This document shows, piece after piece, positions 1 to 8,768 of a stretch of DNA of 64,000 bases; the first letter of the stretch is position 1; each line of letters starts with the position of its first letter. The notes under the pieces were generated by a model that was not told where the DNA came from, did no database searches, and saw only the letters and a program-made list of their open reading frames with translations. Position numbers and translations under genes: made by a program. The stretch spans positions 248,001-312,000 of the forward strand of contig NZ_BAABWK010000001.1 of assembly GCF_040362765.1 (NCBI RefSeq), read 5' to 3'. This DNA is from Pyruvatibacter sp. HU-CL02332. Lineage in GTDB: Bacteria > Pseudomonadota > Alphaproteobacteria > CGMCC-115125.

Positions 1-312
1 GCCAAGCAGAACCTTGTCGCCCGGCTTGATGTCGCACAGCATGGATGTCAGCGGACCGTCGGGCACCTTGATGGAGAAGAACTCCAGCGTGTCGTCCCAG
101 GACGGGCTGGCAATGGAGTAAGCGCGCAGGATTGGTTTGCCCTTGGGTCCGGGCAGCCCGATCATCACAAACTCGCCGGACCGGAACCGGAATGCCGGTG
201 GGCGGGTGATGCGGAACTTGAACAGCCGATCGGTGTAGTGCTGGACCGAAAGAACTTCTTCTTCGGTGGGCGCGTTCGGATTCACTTTTACGGCTGCCTC
301 GGACATCGGCAT
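1..312 (-). CDS. fpr: Ferredoxin--NADP+ reductase, N-terminal part (cut by window edge)
   Basis: The first 104 codons of a minus-strand gene that runs off the left edge. Translation starts MPMSEAAVKVNPNAP and contains RFRSGEFVMIGLPG followed by ILRAYSIASPSW, the FAD-binding RxYS motif of the bacterial ferredoxin/flavodoxin-NADP+ reductase family. The C-terminal NADP-binding half is outside the window. The enzyme moves electrons between NADPH and ferredoxin or flavodoxin in the cytoplasm. The start at 312 has an AAGGA ribosome site about five bases upstream; ATG at 306 is the alternative. It is divergent from the chorismate mutase gene across an AT-rich intergenic region. Confidence 0.88.
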   Translation of the reverse strand, partial: MPMSEAAVKVNPNAPTEEEVLSVQHYTDRLFKFRITRPPAFRFRSGEFVMIGLPGPKGKPILRAYSIASPSWDDTLEFFSIKVPDGPLTSMLCDIKPGDKVLLG

Positions 313-699
313 GTCTTCCTTCGTAAAATATTGCAGCGCGATATATATCGATATCCCGCAATATATGTGGCGCTGCACATAGCCTATTGAGTACAGCGCG
401 GTCAAAGTGCCCGGACGCCGCATCCGTCGTGTTTCGCGACATTATTCACAATAAAATAGAGTGAATAATTTTATTTACCAAGCACGCAGTGTCATATAGG
501 GAGCTCGAGCAGGATTCAACACCCTAAGTTCTTTTTTAGCACTGACCGGGATTTTGCCCTGATATTTCGCGCCCCGCCCGGGACAGTCAAAGTGTCGCGT
601 GCGAAACCCTTTAGACCTTTGCACCTAGACGCCATATAAGTCCTGAGCCTTTGTTGAGGCCTGTTTTCCTAGCGTCTTCCTAATGACCGGCACACAGAC
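313..699. other. Intergenic region between divergent fpr and chorismate mutase genes
   Basis: 387 bases without a credible reading frame. It is much richer in A and T than its surroundings, with GATATATATCGATATC around 339-355 and a clear inverted repeat at 441-469. It must carry the promoters of both divergent genes, but I cannot assign -35/-10 boxes with confidence. Confidence 0.6.
441..469. promoter_or_regulatory. Perfect 9-bp inverted repeat, operator candidate
   Basis: ATTATTCAC at 441-449 is repeated in inverse orientation as GTGAATAAT at 461-469, separated by 11 AT-rich bases. The perfect 9-bp arms and 20-bp centre-to-centre spacing (about two helical turns) are typical of a dimeric regulator site. 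It lies between the divergent fpr and chorismate mutase genes. There is no T-tract directly after it to suggest a strong terminator. The regulator is unknown. Confidence 0.45.
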
Positions 700-1026
700 A
701 TGACCAGCACTCCAGCCCGCCCAACCGCCAAAAAATGCGAGACAATGGCCGACGTCCGCCGCGAAATTGACCGGCTGGACCGCGAACTGGTGCTGCTGAT
801 GGCAGAACGCCTGCGCTACATCGAAGAAGCCGCAAAAGTGAAGCAGGACCGCAACCGCGTCCGCGATGAAGACCGCATCGAGGATGTGGTCGCCAAGGTC
901 CTGGCAGAATCAGACAAGGTCGGCCTCGCCCGCGAAGTCGCAGAGCCCGTCTGGCGGCTCCTCATCGAGCGCTCAATTGCGCATGAGTATGTAAGGTTCG
1001 ACGCTGAAAAGTCCGCCGCCGAATAA
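700..1026 (+). CDS. Chorismate mutase, AroQ class
   Basis: A 108-residue all-helical chorismate mutase, which converts chorismate to prephenate for phenylalanine and tyrosine synthesis. The AroQ pattern is clear: MADVRREIDRLDRELVLLM in helix 1, AERLRYIEEAAKVKQ with the conserved Arg and Lys, and VRDEDRIEDVV with the Arg/Asp/Glu of the active site. The final active-site position appears to be Glu (LIERSIAHE) rather than the E. coli Gln, a substitution known elsewhere in the family. The protein is free-standing, without a fused dehydratase. Its stop lies two bases from the stop of the convergent CMAH-like gene. Confidence 0.9.
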   Translation: MTSTPARPTAKKCETMADVRREIDRLDRELVLLMAERLRYIEEAAKVKQDRNRVRDEDRIEDVVAKVLAESDKVGLAREVAEPVWRLLIERSIAHEYVRFDAEKSAAE

Positions 1027-1028
1027 TC

Positions 1029-2741
1029 CTACTCGCCCGCCGCGCGATGGTGTCGCGGCAAGGCACCGGCTTTGACCGCATCCCCAATATGCACATTGGT
1101 GAAATGGAACCAGAAGTCTGAGTTGTAGACGTCCGGTGACCGATCCACACGGCACTGGAAGCCGATGGACAGATCCTCCCATGGCAGACCGTTGGCGATC
1201 ACGTGCCACAGGCTATCCTTCCGAACACGGATGAGAAGCCGACGCGGCCCCGCCTTTCCACGCCCCATCTCGAAAGCATGCGCCACCGCATCCGCTGCCA
1301 TGATACTGGCCTGGGGCGAGTGGCCGGTGAAATCCACAATGGCGCCGGCGACATCCACGCCACCGAAGTTACGCGCCGTGGGCACCACATAGACAATCAG
1401 ATCATCCTGAAACACAGAAGCTTCAAAGTACGCCTTGAGCGCGGCGGCATCATACGCCTCGCCTTCATGGCTCATGGCCGAGATGTAGCCCTGACAATAG
1501 GCCGGCGTCACATCATAGAGCCGTCCCCCCTCATAGGATGACGCTGTCACCTCGTCCCCATCGAACACCACAATGTCCGTTTCCAGCGGATCAAAGAACA
1601 GCACATCCTCCATCCGTCCTTCGAGATAGCGGCAGATGTCAGCACTCGTGTTCTTGGCATTCAACGCTTTGGTCGGCGCGTCCTCGGGTGCTGCCTCGGT
1701 GAAGTACCCGGCATAAGGCATCACTGCAGTTGGTCCGGCCGCGTCCACATAGCGTTCTGCCATGTCGCGAACAGCCACCCGGTTTCGGGCAGCGATCCGC
1801 ACCTTCTCATCGTCGCTGACAGTATCAAACGTCACCGGGTACCCGCTGGCGCCACCGGCAAAAGCCGTCAGCAGAATGTCCGGGCTTTCAGGCAGCACAA
1901 AATTGTTCAGCTTGTTGCTGTCCACACTGAGCAAAGCGGAGTGGCCGCCACCTTCAACCCAGATACCGCTGTCGTCGCGAAAATCACCGGCCTGCAGAAC
2001 GGACACACGTGCCCCCGTGTCTCCCGCCTCATACACATGGTTGAACTGCGCCGCGTGCACAGTATCGAAACCAAGCTCGCGCAATGGTCCGACCGTCGAA
2101 CCGGAATCAAAATCCGGGGCGATGATCGGCATGTCCCGGCGCAGCTTTTCCAGCGTCTCGCGGTGCAGATGGTCAGGATGGTTGTGCGAGATGTAAACCA
2201 GATCCGCAGAGTTCAGGATCTCAAGGGCATCCTCTGGCGGTGTGACCGCATGCCACCAGCCGGTGACAAAACACGGCCCCATCAGCCAGGGGTCAGTGAC
2301 AATGCGCAGGCCTGCCACATCAATGGCAATACACGCATGCGCCAGAAACCGGACCGTCATCGGCGCAGGGTCTGTCGAAACCGTCCGCGCAGGTGCCTCA
2401 AGCACATAGCGCGTGCGCTCATATTCAAGCGCCCCGTTCTTCACTTCAAATTCAAGAGCGTGCTTCGAGGTCTGCGCGTTGACGTAACTGCGCGTCTCAA
2501 GATTGAGCTTCCAGCCATGCAGCGGACAAGTGGCGGACGCACCGGACTTGTCCAGAACCAGTTTGCCCGACGCATGGTCACACACCCGGTCAATGGCCCA
2601 AAGTACATCGCCAGACGCGTTCAGATGAAAAATGATGTCATCCGTCTGGTGTGTGCCCTCACCGCGTCCGTCCAGTTCCACACGACAAACATCTGTCGCC
2701 TGAGCCTTCCGGCTAAACACGCCCTGGTCGATCAGCTGCAT
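1029..2741 (-). CDS. cmah: CMP-N-acetylneuraminate hydroxylase (CMAH) homologue, Rieske + metallo-beta-lactamase fold
   Basis: A 570-residue protein, close to the ~577 residues of mammalian CMAH, which turns CMP-Neu5Ac into CMP-Neu5Gc by hydroxylating the N-acetyl group. An N-terminal Rieske domain has Cys54-x-His56 and Cys72-Pro-Leu-His75. A UlaG-like metallo-beta-lactamase domain follows, with VTDPWLMGP near 148-156 and SHNHPDH at 185-191. The blocks ADLVYISH, AFAGGASGYPVTF and WEDLSIGFQ match my recollection of animal CMAH almost block for block, so the homology seems to cover the full length. It is the last gene of the nonulosonic acid operon, 24 bases after the CMP-sugar synthetase gene. 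The actual substrate is inferred to be a CMP-nonulosonate made by this operon. The electron donor is unknown; animals use cytochrome b5. Confidence 0.88.
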   Translation of the reverse strand: MQLIDQGVFSRKAQATDVCRVELDGRGEGTHQTDDIIFHLNASGDVLWAIDRVCDHASGKLVLDKSGASATCPLHGWKLNLETRSYVNAQTSKHALEFEVKNGALEYERTRYVLEAPARTVSTDPAPMTVRFLAHACIAIDVAGLRIVTDPWLMGPCFVTGWWHAVTPPEDALEILNSADLVYISHNHPDHLHRETLEKLRRDMPIIAPDFDSGSTVGPLRELGFDTVHAAQFNHVYEAGDTGARVSVLQAGDFRDDSGIWVEGGGHSALLSVDSNKLNNFVLPESPDILLTAFAGGASGYPVTFDTVSDDEKVRIAARNRVAVRDMAERYVDAAGPTAVMPYAGYFTEAAPEDAPTKALNAKNTSADICRYLEGRMEDVLFFDPLETDIVVFDGDEVTASSYEGGRLYDVTPAYCQGYISAMSHEGEAYDAAALKAYFEASVFQDDLIVYVVPTARNFGGVDVAGAIVDFTGHSPQASIMAADAVAHAFEMGRGKAGPRRLLIRVRKDSLWHVIANGLPWEDLSIGFQCRVDRSPDVYNSDFWFHFTNVHIGDAVKAGALPRHHRAAGE

Positions 2742-2765
2742 ATCAACAAGCCCCCTACTCGGCCT

Positions 2766-3479
2766 CTACTCTGCCGCGCGCACCAGCCCTCGCTGCGACA
2801 TCAAAAAATCGGCAAATGCAAAATCTGTTTCCGTATCAATATCGACGGAGCGCTCTGCAGGCATTTCAAACAGATGCGTATCCGCGAACCACAAACCGTC
2901 TCCGTCCATCAGCGCATCGCGCCGCCAGACATAGATGGATCCATTGAGATCAAAGCAGCGCGGCGCGTCCTGACGGCGCACAACGTCATCCGTCGGTGGC
3001 TTGGACAGCGCCACGGCGCCATCGCTCTGCTCTTCAACGAGATTGAAATAGGGAGACGACTTGGCTTCCGTCCCTGAAATGACATTGGACACCCCAAGCC
3101 GGGCCTGCAGGGCAATAGCACCTGCAATATCATCAGCAACCCGGGTCGGTGAGGTCGGCTGCAGGTCGGTGATCGTGTCAAACGTCAGACCCAGCCGCGC
3201 TTCAATCTCAGCAACACAGTGGCGCAGTCCCGGCAACTTGCCAGCTTCGTCACTGGCCATGTCGTCCGGACGCCGTACAAGATGGGTCGCCCCCGCAGCC
3301 TTGCCCGCCTCCAGAATGTCGTCGGCATCGCTGGAGACAACAACCGCATCAAACAGGTTCGCTTCCAGCGCGTGCGCAACCGTATGGGCAATCAGCGGAC
3401 GCCCGGCGATCATCCGGATGTTCTTGCCAGGCACGCCTTTGGAGCCGCCCCGCGCCAATATGGTCGCCAGCCGCGCCAT
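2766..3479 (-). CDS. legF: CMP-nonulosonate (acylneuraminate/legionaminate) cytidylyltransferase
   Basis: A 237-residue NeuA/LegF-type enzyme that activates a nonulosonic acid with CTP. The signature ARGGSKGVPGKN sits at residues 9-20, DLQPTSPTR in the middle and SVDIDTETDF near the C-terminus, all typical of CMP-sialic acid synthetases without a fused esterase. Its start codon overlaps the stop codon of the PtmE-like gene by one base, so the two are probably translationally coupled. Its product would be the direct substrate of the CMAH-like enzyme encoded next. I name it LegF rather than NeuA because of the LegC and PtmE homologues in the same operon. Confidence 0.87.
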   Translation of the reverse strand: MARLATILARGGSKGVPGKNIRMIAGRPLIAHTVAHALEANLFDAVVVSSDADDILEAGKAAGATHLVRRPDDMASDEAGKLPGLRHCVAEIEARLGLTFDTITDLQPTSPTRVADDIAGAIALQARLGVSNVISGTEAKSSPYFNLVEEQSDGAVALSKPPTDDVVRRQDAPRCFDLNGSIYVWRRDALMDGDGLWFADTHLFEMPAERSVDIDTETDFAFADFLMSQRGLVRAAE

Positions 3480-4552
3480 CAGGCTCGCTTGCCTTTGGGA
3501 GTGAACACGTTGGAAAAATCCGTCCGCGCGCGCTCGAGATCATCAAACTGGCCGATGTCGATCCAGTATTCGTGCACCGGGAAAACGACCCCGTGTCCCT
3601 CACGCGCCAGCAAGTCATCAAACAGCGTGGTCATGTCATAGAAGTGCCCGTCCGGCACCAGGTCCAGCACGTCCGGCTCCAACGCATAGATACCGGAATT
3701 CACAAAGTAGCTGTGCTGCGGCTTTTCGGTGAGCTGCGTAATGCGGTTGCCCTGCGTTTCCACAACGCCGTAAGGCACCTGAAACTTGTACTCGCGCACA
3801 CACATGGTGGCATCCGCCGTCTGGTCGCCGTGGAAATTCAGCAGGCGCCGGAAATCGATGTCGGTCACAAGGTCCGCATTCATCACGAGGAAGGGCGCCG
3901 GCGGCCTGTGTGGCAGCAAGGTCAGCGCGCCGGCCGTGCCCAGACGTGTTTCTTCTTCCAGATAGTCAATCTGCACGTCCCAGCGAGAGCCATCACCAAA
4001 GTGATCCCGCACCTGCTCAGCCAGATAATTAACCGCCAGAAAAATGCGGGTGAACCCCTGCCCGGCCAACTGCTCAATGATGGTTTCCAGAACAGGACGA
4101 CCGCCAACAGGCACCAGCGGCTTTGGAATATCTTCTGTAATCGGACGAAGCCGTGTACCAAGCCCGCCCGCCATGATGACGATCCAGTTATCCGCGTCAG
4201 GCGCAGACAGCATGTCATCCAGTAGCTCAAGCCCCACCAGAAAACCCTGCGCATCAACAATCGGCAACTGCTTGACCCGACCGTCACGCATGTATCCCAG
4301 CAACACATCGCGGGCGAGGTCCGGCCCGGCCACGATGGGGTTTTCCTTCATGATCTCTCGCGCGGGCGTATCCAGTGACAGACCACGCAAGATACCGCGA
4401 CGAATGTCACCATCCGTAATGGTGCCCAGCAGCTTGTGGTCATCACCGGCGACCAGCGCAATCTGCTTGGCCGTCTCGGTGATCCGTCGAATGACGTCCT
4501 CAAGCGGTGTATCGGGATCAAGACAGACATCCCGCCAGTTCGCGCGCGTCAT
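3479..4552 (-). CDS. ptmE: CBS-domain sugar-1-phosphate nucleotidyltransferase, PtmE-like
   Basis: A 357-residue protein with two CBS motifs at about residues 10-118 (including GTITDGDIRRGIL) and a nucleotidyltransferase domain from about 124 with IVIMAGGLGTRLRPIT and KPLVPVGGRP. The same architecture is found in Campylobacter PtmE, which makes GDP-glucosamine and opens the GDP-linked legionaminic acid route. The late ...EYWIDIGQFDDLERA block is usual for the hexose-1-phosphate family. It overlaps the upstream acetyltransferase gene by four bases. Its presence argues for a legionaminic-type product rather than plain sialic acid. The nucleotide used (GTP or UTP) cannot be read from the sequence. 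Confidence 0.85.
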   Translation of the reverse strand: MTRANWRDVCLDPDTPLEDVIRRITETAKQIALVAGDDHKLLGTITDGDIRRGILRGLSLDTPAREIMKENPIVAGPDLARDVLLGYMRDGRVKQLPIVDAQGFLVGLELLDDMLSAPDADNWIVIMAGGLGTRLRPITEDIPKPLVPVGGRPVLETIIEQLAGQGFTRIFLAVNYLAEQVRDHFGDGSRWDVQIDYLEEETRLGTAGALTLLPHRPPAPFLVMNADLVTDIDFRRLLNFHGDQTADATMCVREYKFQVPYGVVETQGNRITQLTEKPQHSYFVNSGIYALEPDVLDLVPDGHFYDMTTLFDDLLAREGHGVVFPVHEYWIDIGQFDDLERARTDFSNVFTPKGKRA

Positions 4553-5229
4553 GCCGATGTCTCCCGTTTCATGTCTTTTGCCGGAACGCCGGCCACACGG
4601 CCATTGGCCGGCACATCAGCGATCACAACGGCCCCTGCGGCCACCAACGCACCTGCGCCAATGGTCAGTCCCTGAATGATCCGCGCGCCCGCGCCCACAT
4701 GTGCGCCGTCACCAATCGTCACGTCGCCACACAACACGGCCCCTGGTGCCACATGGGCATGGTCACCAATGCGGCAGTCATGATCCACAATCGCGCCTGT
4801 GTTGATGATCGTGTTGACGCCAATCACCGCGCCAGCCTGAATTGCAGCACCCAGCAGCACCTGCGCCGCATCGCCCAGCCGAACACTGGATGCAAGGCTG
4901 GCTGTTGGGTGGACAAGAATGGGCAGCCCGTGACCGTGCTCCTTGAATTTTCGATAGAGGCTGCGCCGCAAGGACGCGTCGCCCGTTGAGCCAACGCCCA
5001 GCGCCAGATCAGCAGACCCCGGCGTGATGTCATCAAGCACCGCATCGCTGCCCAGCCAGTCGACGCCTTCAAGAACTGTCTTGCAGCTCGGCGCAACAAA
5101 TCCGCGGACCGGACGGCCAAGCGCCGACAGTACATCCGCCACCACATGTGCATGTCCACCGCCACCAATCAGAATGGTATCGCGTGGCACAGCGTCAGTG
5201 GCCGTCTGTGATGTGGCAGAGGCACTCAT
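4549..5229 (-). CDS. NeuD/LegH-like sugar O- or N-acetyltransferase
   Basis: A 226-residue protein with an N-terminal PglD/NeuD nucleotide-binding-like module (ILIGGGGHAHVVADVL) and a C-terminal left-handed beta-helix of hexapeptide repeats (GDHAHVAPGAVLCGDV, GDGAHVGAGARI). Relatives acetylate the 4-amino group of UDP- or GDP-sugars (PglD, LegH) or the hydroxyls of sialic acid (NeuD). Given the aminotransferase in the operon, N-acetylation of the C4 amine is the likely role, supplying the second acyl group of a diacylated nonulosonate. It overlaps both neighbours by four bases (ATGA). Confidence 0.82.
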   Translation of the reverse strand: MSASATSQTATDAVPRDTILIGGGGHAHVVADVLSALGRPVRGFVAPSCKTVLEGVDWLGSDAVLDDITPGSADLALGVGSTGDASLRRSLYRKFKEHGHGLPILVHPTASLASSVRLGDAAQVLLGAAIQAGAVIGVNTIINTGAIVDHDCRIGDHAHVAPGAVLCGDVTIGDGAHVGAGARIIQGLTIGAGALVAAGAVVIADVPANGRVAGVPAKDMKRETSA

Positions 5230-6302
5230 TCAACGGCCTCGTCAATGTCATAGGCACGACCTGCCGGTGTTCCCAGCAGCGACCAGAAATCCATCGGCGC
5301 ACGCCCTTTGCCCGGTCGTTTCACTGTGAGATTGTCTTCCGTGAAAACATCACCTGCTGCGATCGGCTGCGCTGCCACCAGCGACTTGCGCGCGACGATG
5401 ATGTTCTTGCGTTCCGCCTCGCCCGGCGCTTTGACGCTTGAACCCAGCGCCACCTGCGCTTCGCGGATCATGGCAATCATCGACGCCAGATCGTCAGGCT
5501 CAAGGGACGCCTTGTGGTCCGGCCCCGGCATCCCGCGATCAAGGGTGAAGTGCTTTTCAATCAGCGTGGCGCCCTGCCCGACTGCAAGAACCGGAATAGC
5601 CAGTCCTGCGGTGTGGTCGGAATAGCCCGTCTGCACACCAAACGCCCGCCCCATGGTCGCCATGGCATTCATGTTCACCGCTTCAGGCGGCGTTGGATAA
5701 TCGGTGGTGCAATGAAGGACGGTCACCCGGTCCCGCAAGGCATCGCGCCCCTGCTGGCTGGCATAGGCTGCTTCAAACGCTGCCGCACACGGCGCTTCGT
5801 TTCCGCCGGTCATGCCAAAAGCCACAACCCCAAGCGCTGCTTCCACGTCACCCAGCGTCGCCATGCCGGTAGACAGGATCATGGGCAGGCCGCTGCGCGC
5901 CGCCTCAAGAACCAAAGGTGCATTGGTCAGTTCGCCGGAGGGTATCTTGATCCGTTTGATGCCCATCTCGCCCACAAGAAATTTCAGGCTCTCGGTGTCA
6001 AACGCGGTCGACAGAAATTCGATGCCCGTTGTCTCGCAGGCACGGGCCAGTTCGTGGTGATGGTCTGCGGGCAGTTCCAGCGCACGCAACATATCAAGCT
6101 GCGATTGCTCGCTGCCGGTCTCGCGCGCCTGATAGACAGCCTTGGGCGCAGTAGCTGCTGCCAGGGCATCCGCCTTGAATGTCTGAAATTTGACGATGTC
6201 TGCACCGGCCACAGCCGCCGCATCCACAAGCGCCAGCGCTGTTTCCAGCGACCCGTTGTGGTTCACGCCCGCTTCAGCAATGACAGTGACATGCTGGCTC
6301 AC
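5226..6302 (-). CDS. legI: N-acetylneuraminate / legionaminate synthase
   Basis: A 358-residue NeuB family enzyme that condenses phosphoenolpyruvate with a 2-acetamido hexose to form a nonulosonic acid. The TIM barrel carries VIAEAGVNHNGSLE, KFQTFKADAL, STGMATLGD, HCTTDYPTP and YSDHTAG, with LIEKHFTLDR and GPDHKASLEP near its end. A C-terminal SAF (antifreeze-like) domain starts around RKSLVAAQPIAAGD. The length and order are standard for NeuB/LegI. It overlaps the epimerase and acetyltransferase genes by four bases each. LegI is preferred over NeuB from context only. Confidence 0.92.
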   Translation of the reverse strand: MSQHVTVIAEAGVNHNGSLETALALVDAAAVAGADIVKFQTFKADALAAATAPKAVYQARETGSEQSQLDMLRALELPADHHHELARACETTGIEFLSTAFDTESLKFLVGEMGIKRIKIPSGELTNAPLVLEAARSGLPMILSTGMATLGDVEAALGVVAFGMTGGNEAPCAAAFEAAYASQQGRDALRDRVTVLHCTTDYPTPPEAVNMNAMATMGRAFGVQTGYSDHTAGLAIPVLAVGQGATLIEKHFTLDRGMPGPDHKASLEPDDLASMIAMIREAQVALGSSVKAPGEAERKNIIVARKSLVAAQPIAAGDVFTEDNLTVKRPGKGRAPMDFWSLLGTPAGRAYDIDEAVE

Positions 6303-7522
6303 CGCACCACCTCCAGCGCTGTGGTGCCCGCGCGCATGTCATCCACGCTGCGCTCGGCGCCAGAAAAATGCATGTGCTTGATCAAGAGACCATCAAGCGG
6401 AACCGTCTTGAGAGCTGTCACCATCTCCCGGCACGTGTCGTCCGCCCCATAGGGCGTGTCACACCGTGCCGCAATGGCCTGCGAAGCAGGCGACAACGCC
6501 TGCGTCAACGCACCGGCAATGGCGTTAGGTGTTTCCGCGCAATCAATCACGCTGGGTGCCCGAAGCCGCCCGTCCTGACGCGGACCGATATTGACCGTCG
6601 GTGTGCCAAGCGCAGGCGCTTCAATGATGCCGCTGGACGAGTTTCCAACCACGGCCCGCGCCGCTTTGACCAGCGACAGATATCGTGCATGTCCGAGCGA
6701 CGGCACAACCACCGCTGCCGGGTGCGCGTCGGCAATACGCTGCATGCCGTCAGCCACAGCGCTGCTGCCCGGGTCCGCGTTCACCCCAGTGATGACGACC
6801 TGCATGTCGTCAAACAAGGACAGCGCCTCTCCCAGCGCCAGCACCGGCCCAACCCCGTGATCATCCGCCAGAGTGACGGGGTGATAGGTCACCGCCAATA
6901 CGCTGATGTCCGGATCAAGCCCCAGGTCTGATGCAATAGGTGCCCAATCCATGACCGGCTGCGTCCGAATGGTTTCAACGGCCAGTGATCCGACGCAGAA
7001 CACCCGCGCCGGGTCCTCCCCCATGGACATGATGCGGTCCGCATAGGCCTGCGCCGCAGGGAAATGCAGATGCGCCATCTTGGTCACCGCATGGCGCACT
7101 TGTTCGTCGATCTGCCCTTCGCTCGCTTCGCCGCCATGCACATGTGCAAGCGGCACACGTGCCATCAAGGCCGCAGACGCGGCACCGAGAATTTCAAACC
7201 GGTCTCCAAGCACAATCGCCAGATCAGGCTTCAGGTCAGCAAAGGCATCCGCAAATCCGCCACAGGCCGCGCCCAGCGCATGGCCTGCGCCGCGTGCGCT
7301 ATCGTCTTCAAGCGGCATGGTCACACGGGCAGCAATCTCGAAACCTGCCGCCTCGATTTCAGCCACGGTCATGCCGTGCTGCTCGGACAGATGGGCGCCA
7401 CCTGCGATGACCGACAGACGAACATCCGCATCATCGCGCAACGCTGTTGCCAGCGGCTGCAAGATGCCCCAGTCGGCCCGGGTGGTTGTCACCAGCGCAA
7501 TATGACGCGAGACCTCAATCAT
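6299..7522 (-). CDS. legG: Hydrolysing UDP/GDP-N-acetyl-sugar 2-epimerase, NeuC/LegG type
   Basis: A 407-residue protein of the UDP-GlcNAc 2-epimerase fold. LVTTTRADWGILQPL at the N-terminus, VLGDRFEILGAASAAL, AHVHGGEASEGQIDEQVRHA and VVGNSSSGIIEAPALGTPT are characteristic of the hydrolysing branch that releases free ManNAc or the 2,4-diacetamido hexose. It supplies the sugar condensed by the synthase encoded next. It overlaps the aminotransferase gene by eight bases and the synthase gene by four, which suggests coupled translation. Confidence 0.92.
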   Translation of the reverse strand: MIEVSRHIALVTTTRADWGILQPLATALRDDADVRLSVIAGGAHLSEQHGMTVAEIEAAGFEIAARVTMPLEDDSARGAGHALGAACGGFADAFADLKPDLAIVLGDRFEILGAASAALMARVPLAHVHGGEASEGQIDEQVRHAVTKMAHLHFPAAQAYADRIMSMGEDPARVFCVGSLAVETIRTQPVMDWAPIASDLGLDPDISVLAVTYHPVTLADDHGVGPVLALGEALSLFDDMQVVITGVNADPGSSAVADGMQRIADAHPAAVVVPSLGHARYLSLVKAARAVVGNSSSGIIEAPALGTPTVNIGPRQDGRLRAPSVIDCAETPNAIAGALTQALSPASQAIAARCDTPYGADDTCREMVTALKTVPLDGLLIKHMHFSGAERSVDDMRAGTTALEVVR

Positions 7523-8756
7523 GCATGAGGTCCTGCAGTTTGGCGCTGGAGGGCAGATTGATGAGTTGTCCGGCCAGGCGTTCTGTCATCGACAGATCAG
7601 CCTTCGGACAATGCTCGTACATGGGCAAACGATGCAGCGGCTCCCACACGGGCCGCGCCAGAATGCCGTCATCGATCAGGGCTGACAGAACCGCATCGCG
7701 GTCCGCCTGCGAGGCAACAGCAAGTCGAATGGTGTTGAGCCAATAGTTGGAGCGTGCGCCAGGAGGCTGCCCCATGAAATCAGCGCCCTGCACAGAACAG
7801 AAGGTGGCAGCATAGCGCGCCGCCAGTCGCCGTTTGCGTTTGATGAAATCAGGCAGCCGCTCAACCTGCGCCAGAAGCAGCGCCGCATTGAGACTGGGCA
7901 TCCGATAGTTGAAGCCCGTCTCGTCGTGGACATATTCCCATTTGTGCGGCTGCTTGGCCGTCGAGCCAAGATATCTCACCCGCTCCGCAAGCGCTGCATC
8001 ATTGGTCAGCACCGCACCACCGCCGCCTGCGGTCGCAATCTTGTTGCCATTGAACGACAGTGCCGCAATGCGAGATAGCGAGCCCGCAGGCTTGCCTTCG
8101 TAAGATGACCCAAGTGCCTCGGCGGCATCTTCGATCAGCGGCACATCCCATTCGTCGGCGACTGCCTGAAGCGCATCCATTTCAGCTGGATGACCAAAGG
8201 CATGCATGACGATGATTGCCGCAATTCGACGGCCGGACGCCTTGGCACGGCACTCGCCGCCCACCATGACGCAGGCCTCGGCCATGTGTTTTTTGAGCGC
8301 CCGCGGGTCAAGCCCCAGCGTCCACTCATCAGCATCTGCAAAATGCGGAACAGCACCTGTGTAGGACACAGCATTGGCCGTCGCCACAAAGGAGAGCGAC
8401 GGCACAATGACTTCATCACCCTCACCCACCCCAAGCGCTGCCAGCGCCAGATGCAAGGCAGCAGTTCCAGAGGACGTCGCAAAGACATGGGAGACACCGC
8501 ACGTCTCGCCAAGAGCCGCCTCCAGCCGATCCACAAACGGACCAACCGTCGACACCCAGCCGGACGTGACACAGTCATTTACGTATTGTGCTTCAAGCGC
8601 GCCGATCTCAGGCTCATGCAGCGGAAAAGGCCCGCCCCCGTCACCAAGGACGGATCGCACGGCAGACACAACGCGCGTCGGCAGGTCAGCATCGTGCGGC
8701 ACATGCAGCGAAACCGATGCGTTATCGGCACGATCTTCAATCACGGCAGCGCTCAT
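7515..8756 (-). CDS. legC: LegC-type PLP sugar aminotransferase
   Basis: A DegT/DnrJ/EryC1 family aminotransferase of about 413 residues. The PLP lysine lies in LSFNGNKIATAGGGG (about residue 239), and IEDAAEALGSSY contains the cofactor-binding Asp. The NGNKIAT form of the motif is usual in LegC, which aminates C4 of a 4-keto-6-deoxy sugar nucleotide. The start at ATG 8756 has GGGAG eight bases upstream; a TTG two codons earlier is less likely. It implies a 4-keto substrate and so a 4,6-dehydratase somewhere. Confidence 0.88.
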   Translation of the reverse strand: MSAAVIEDRADNASVSLHVPHDADLPTRVVSAVRSVLGDGGGPFPLHEPEIGALEAQYVNDCVTSGWVSTVGPFVDRLEAALGETCGVSHVFATSSGTAALHLALAALGVGEGDEVIVPSLSFVATANAVSYTGAVPHFADADEWTLGLDPRALKKHMAEACVMVGGECRAKASGRRIAAIIVMHAFGHPAEMDALQAVADEWDVPLIEDAAEALGSSYEGKPAGSLSRIAALSFNGNKIATAGGGGAVLTNDAALAERVRYLGSTAKQPHKWEYVHDETGFNYRMPSLNAALLLAQVERLPDFIKRKRRLAARYAATFCSVQGADFMGQPPGARSNYWLNTIRLAVASQADRDAVLSALIDDGILARPVWEPLHRLPMYEHCPKADLSMTERLAGQLINLPSSAKLQDLMHD

Positions 8757-8768
8757 GCCCAATACTCC

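Noticed and set aside
1941-3077. 378-codon plus-strand frame across the CMAH and cytidylyltransferase genes
   Set aside because: The opposite strand encodes two well-supported families over the same bases. The translation is rich in Arg/His with no family likeness, which is typical of an antisense shadow in GC-rich DNA.
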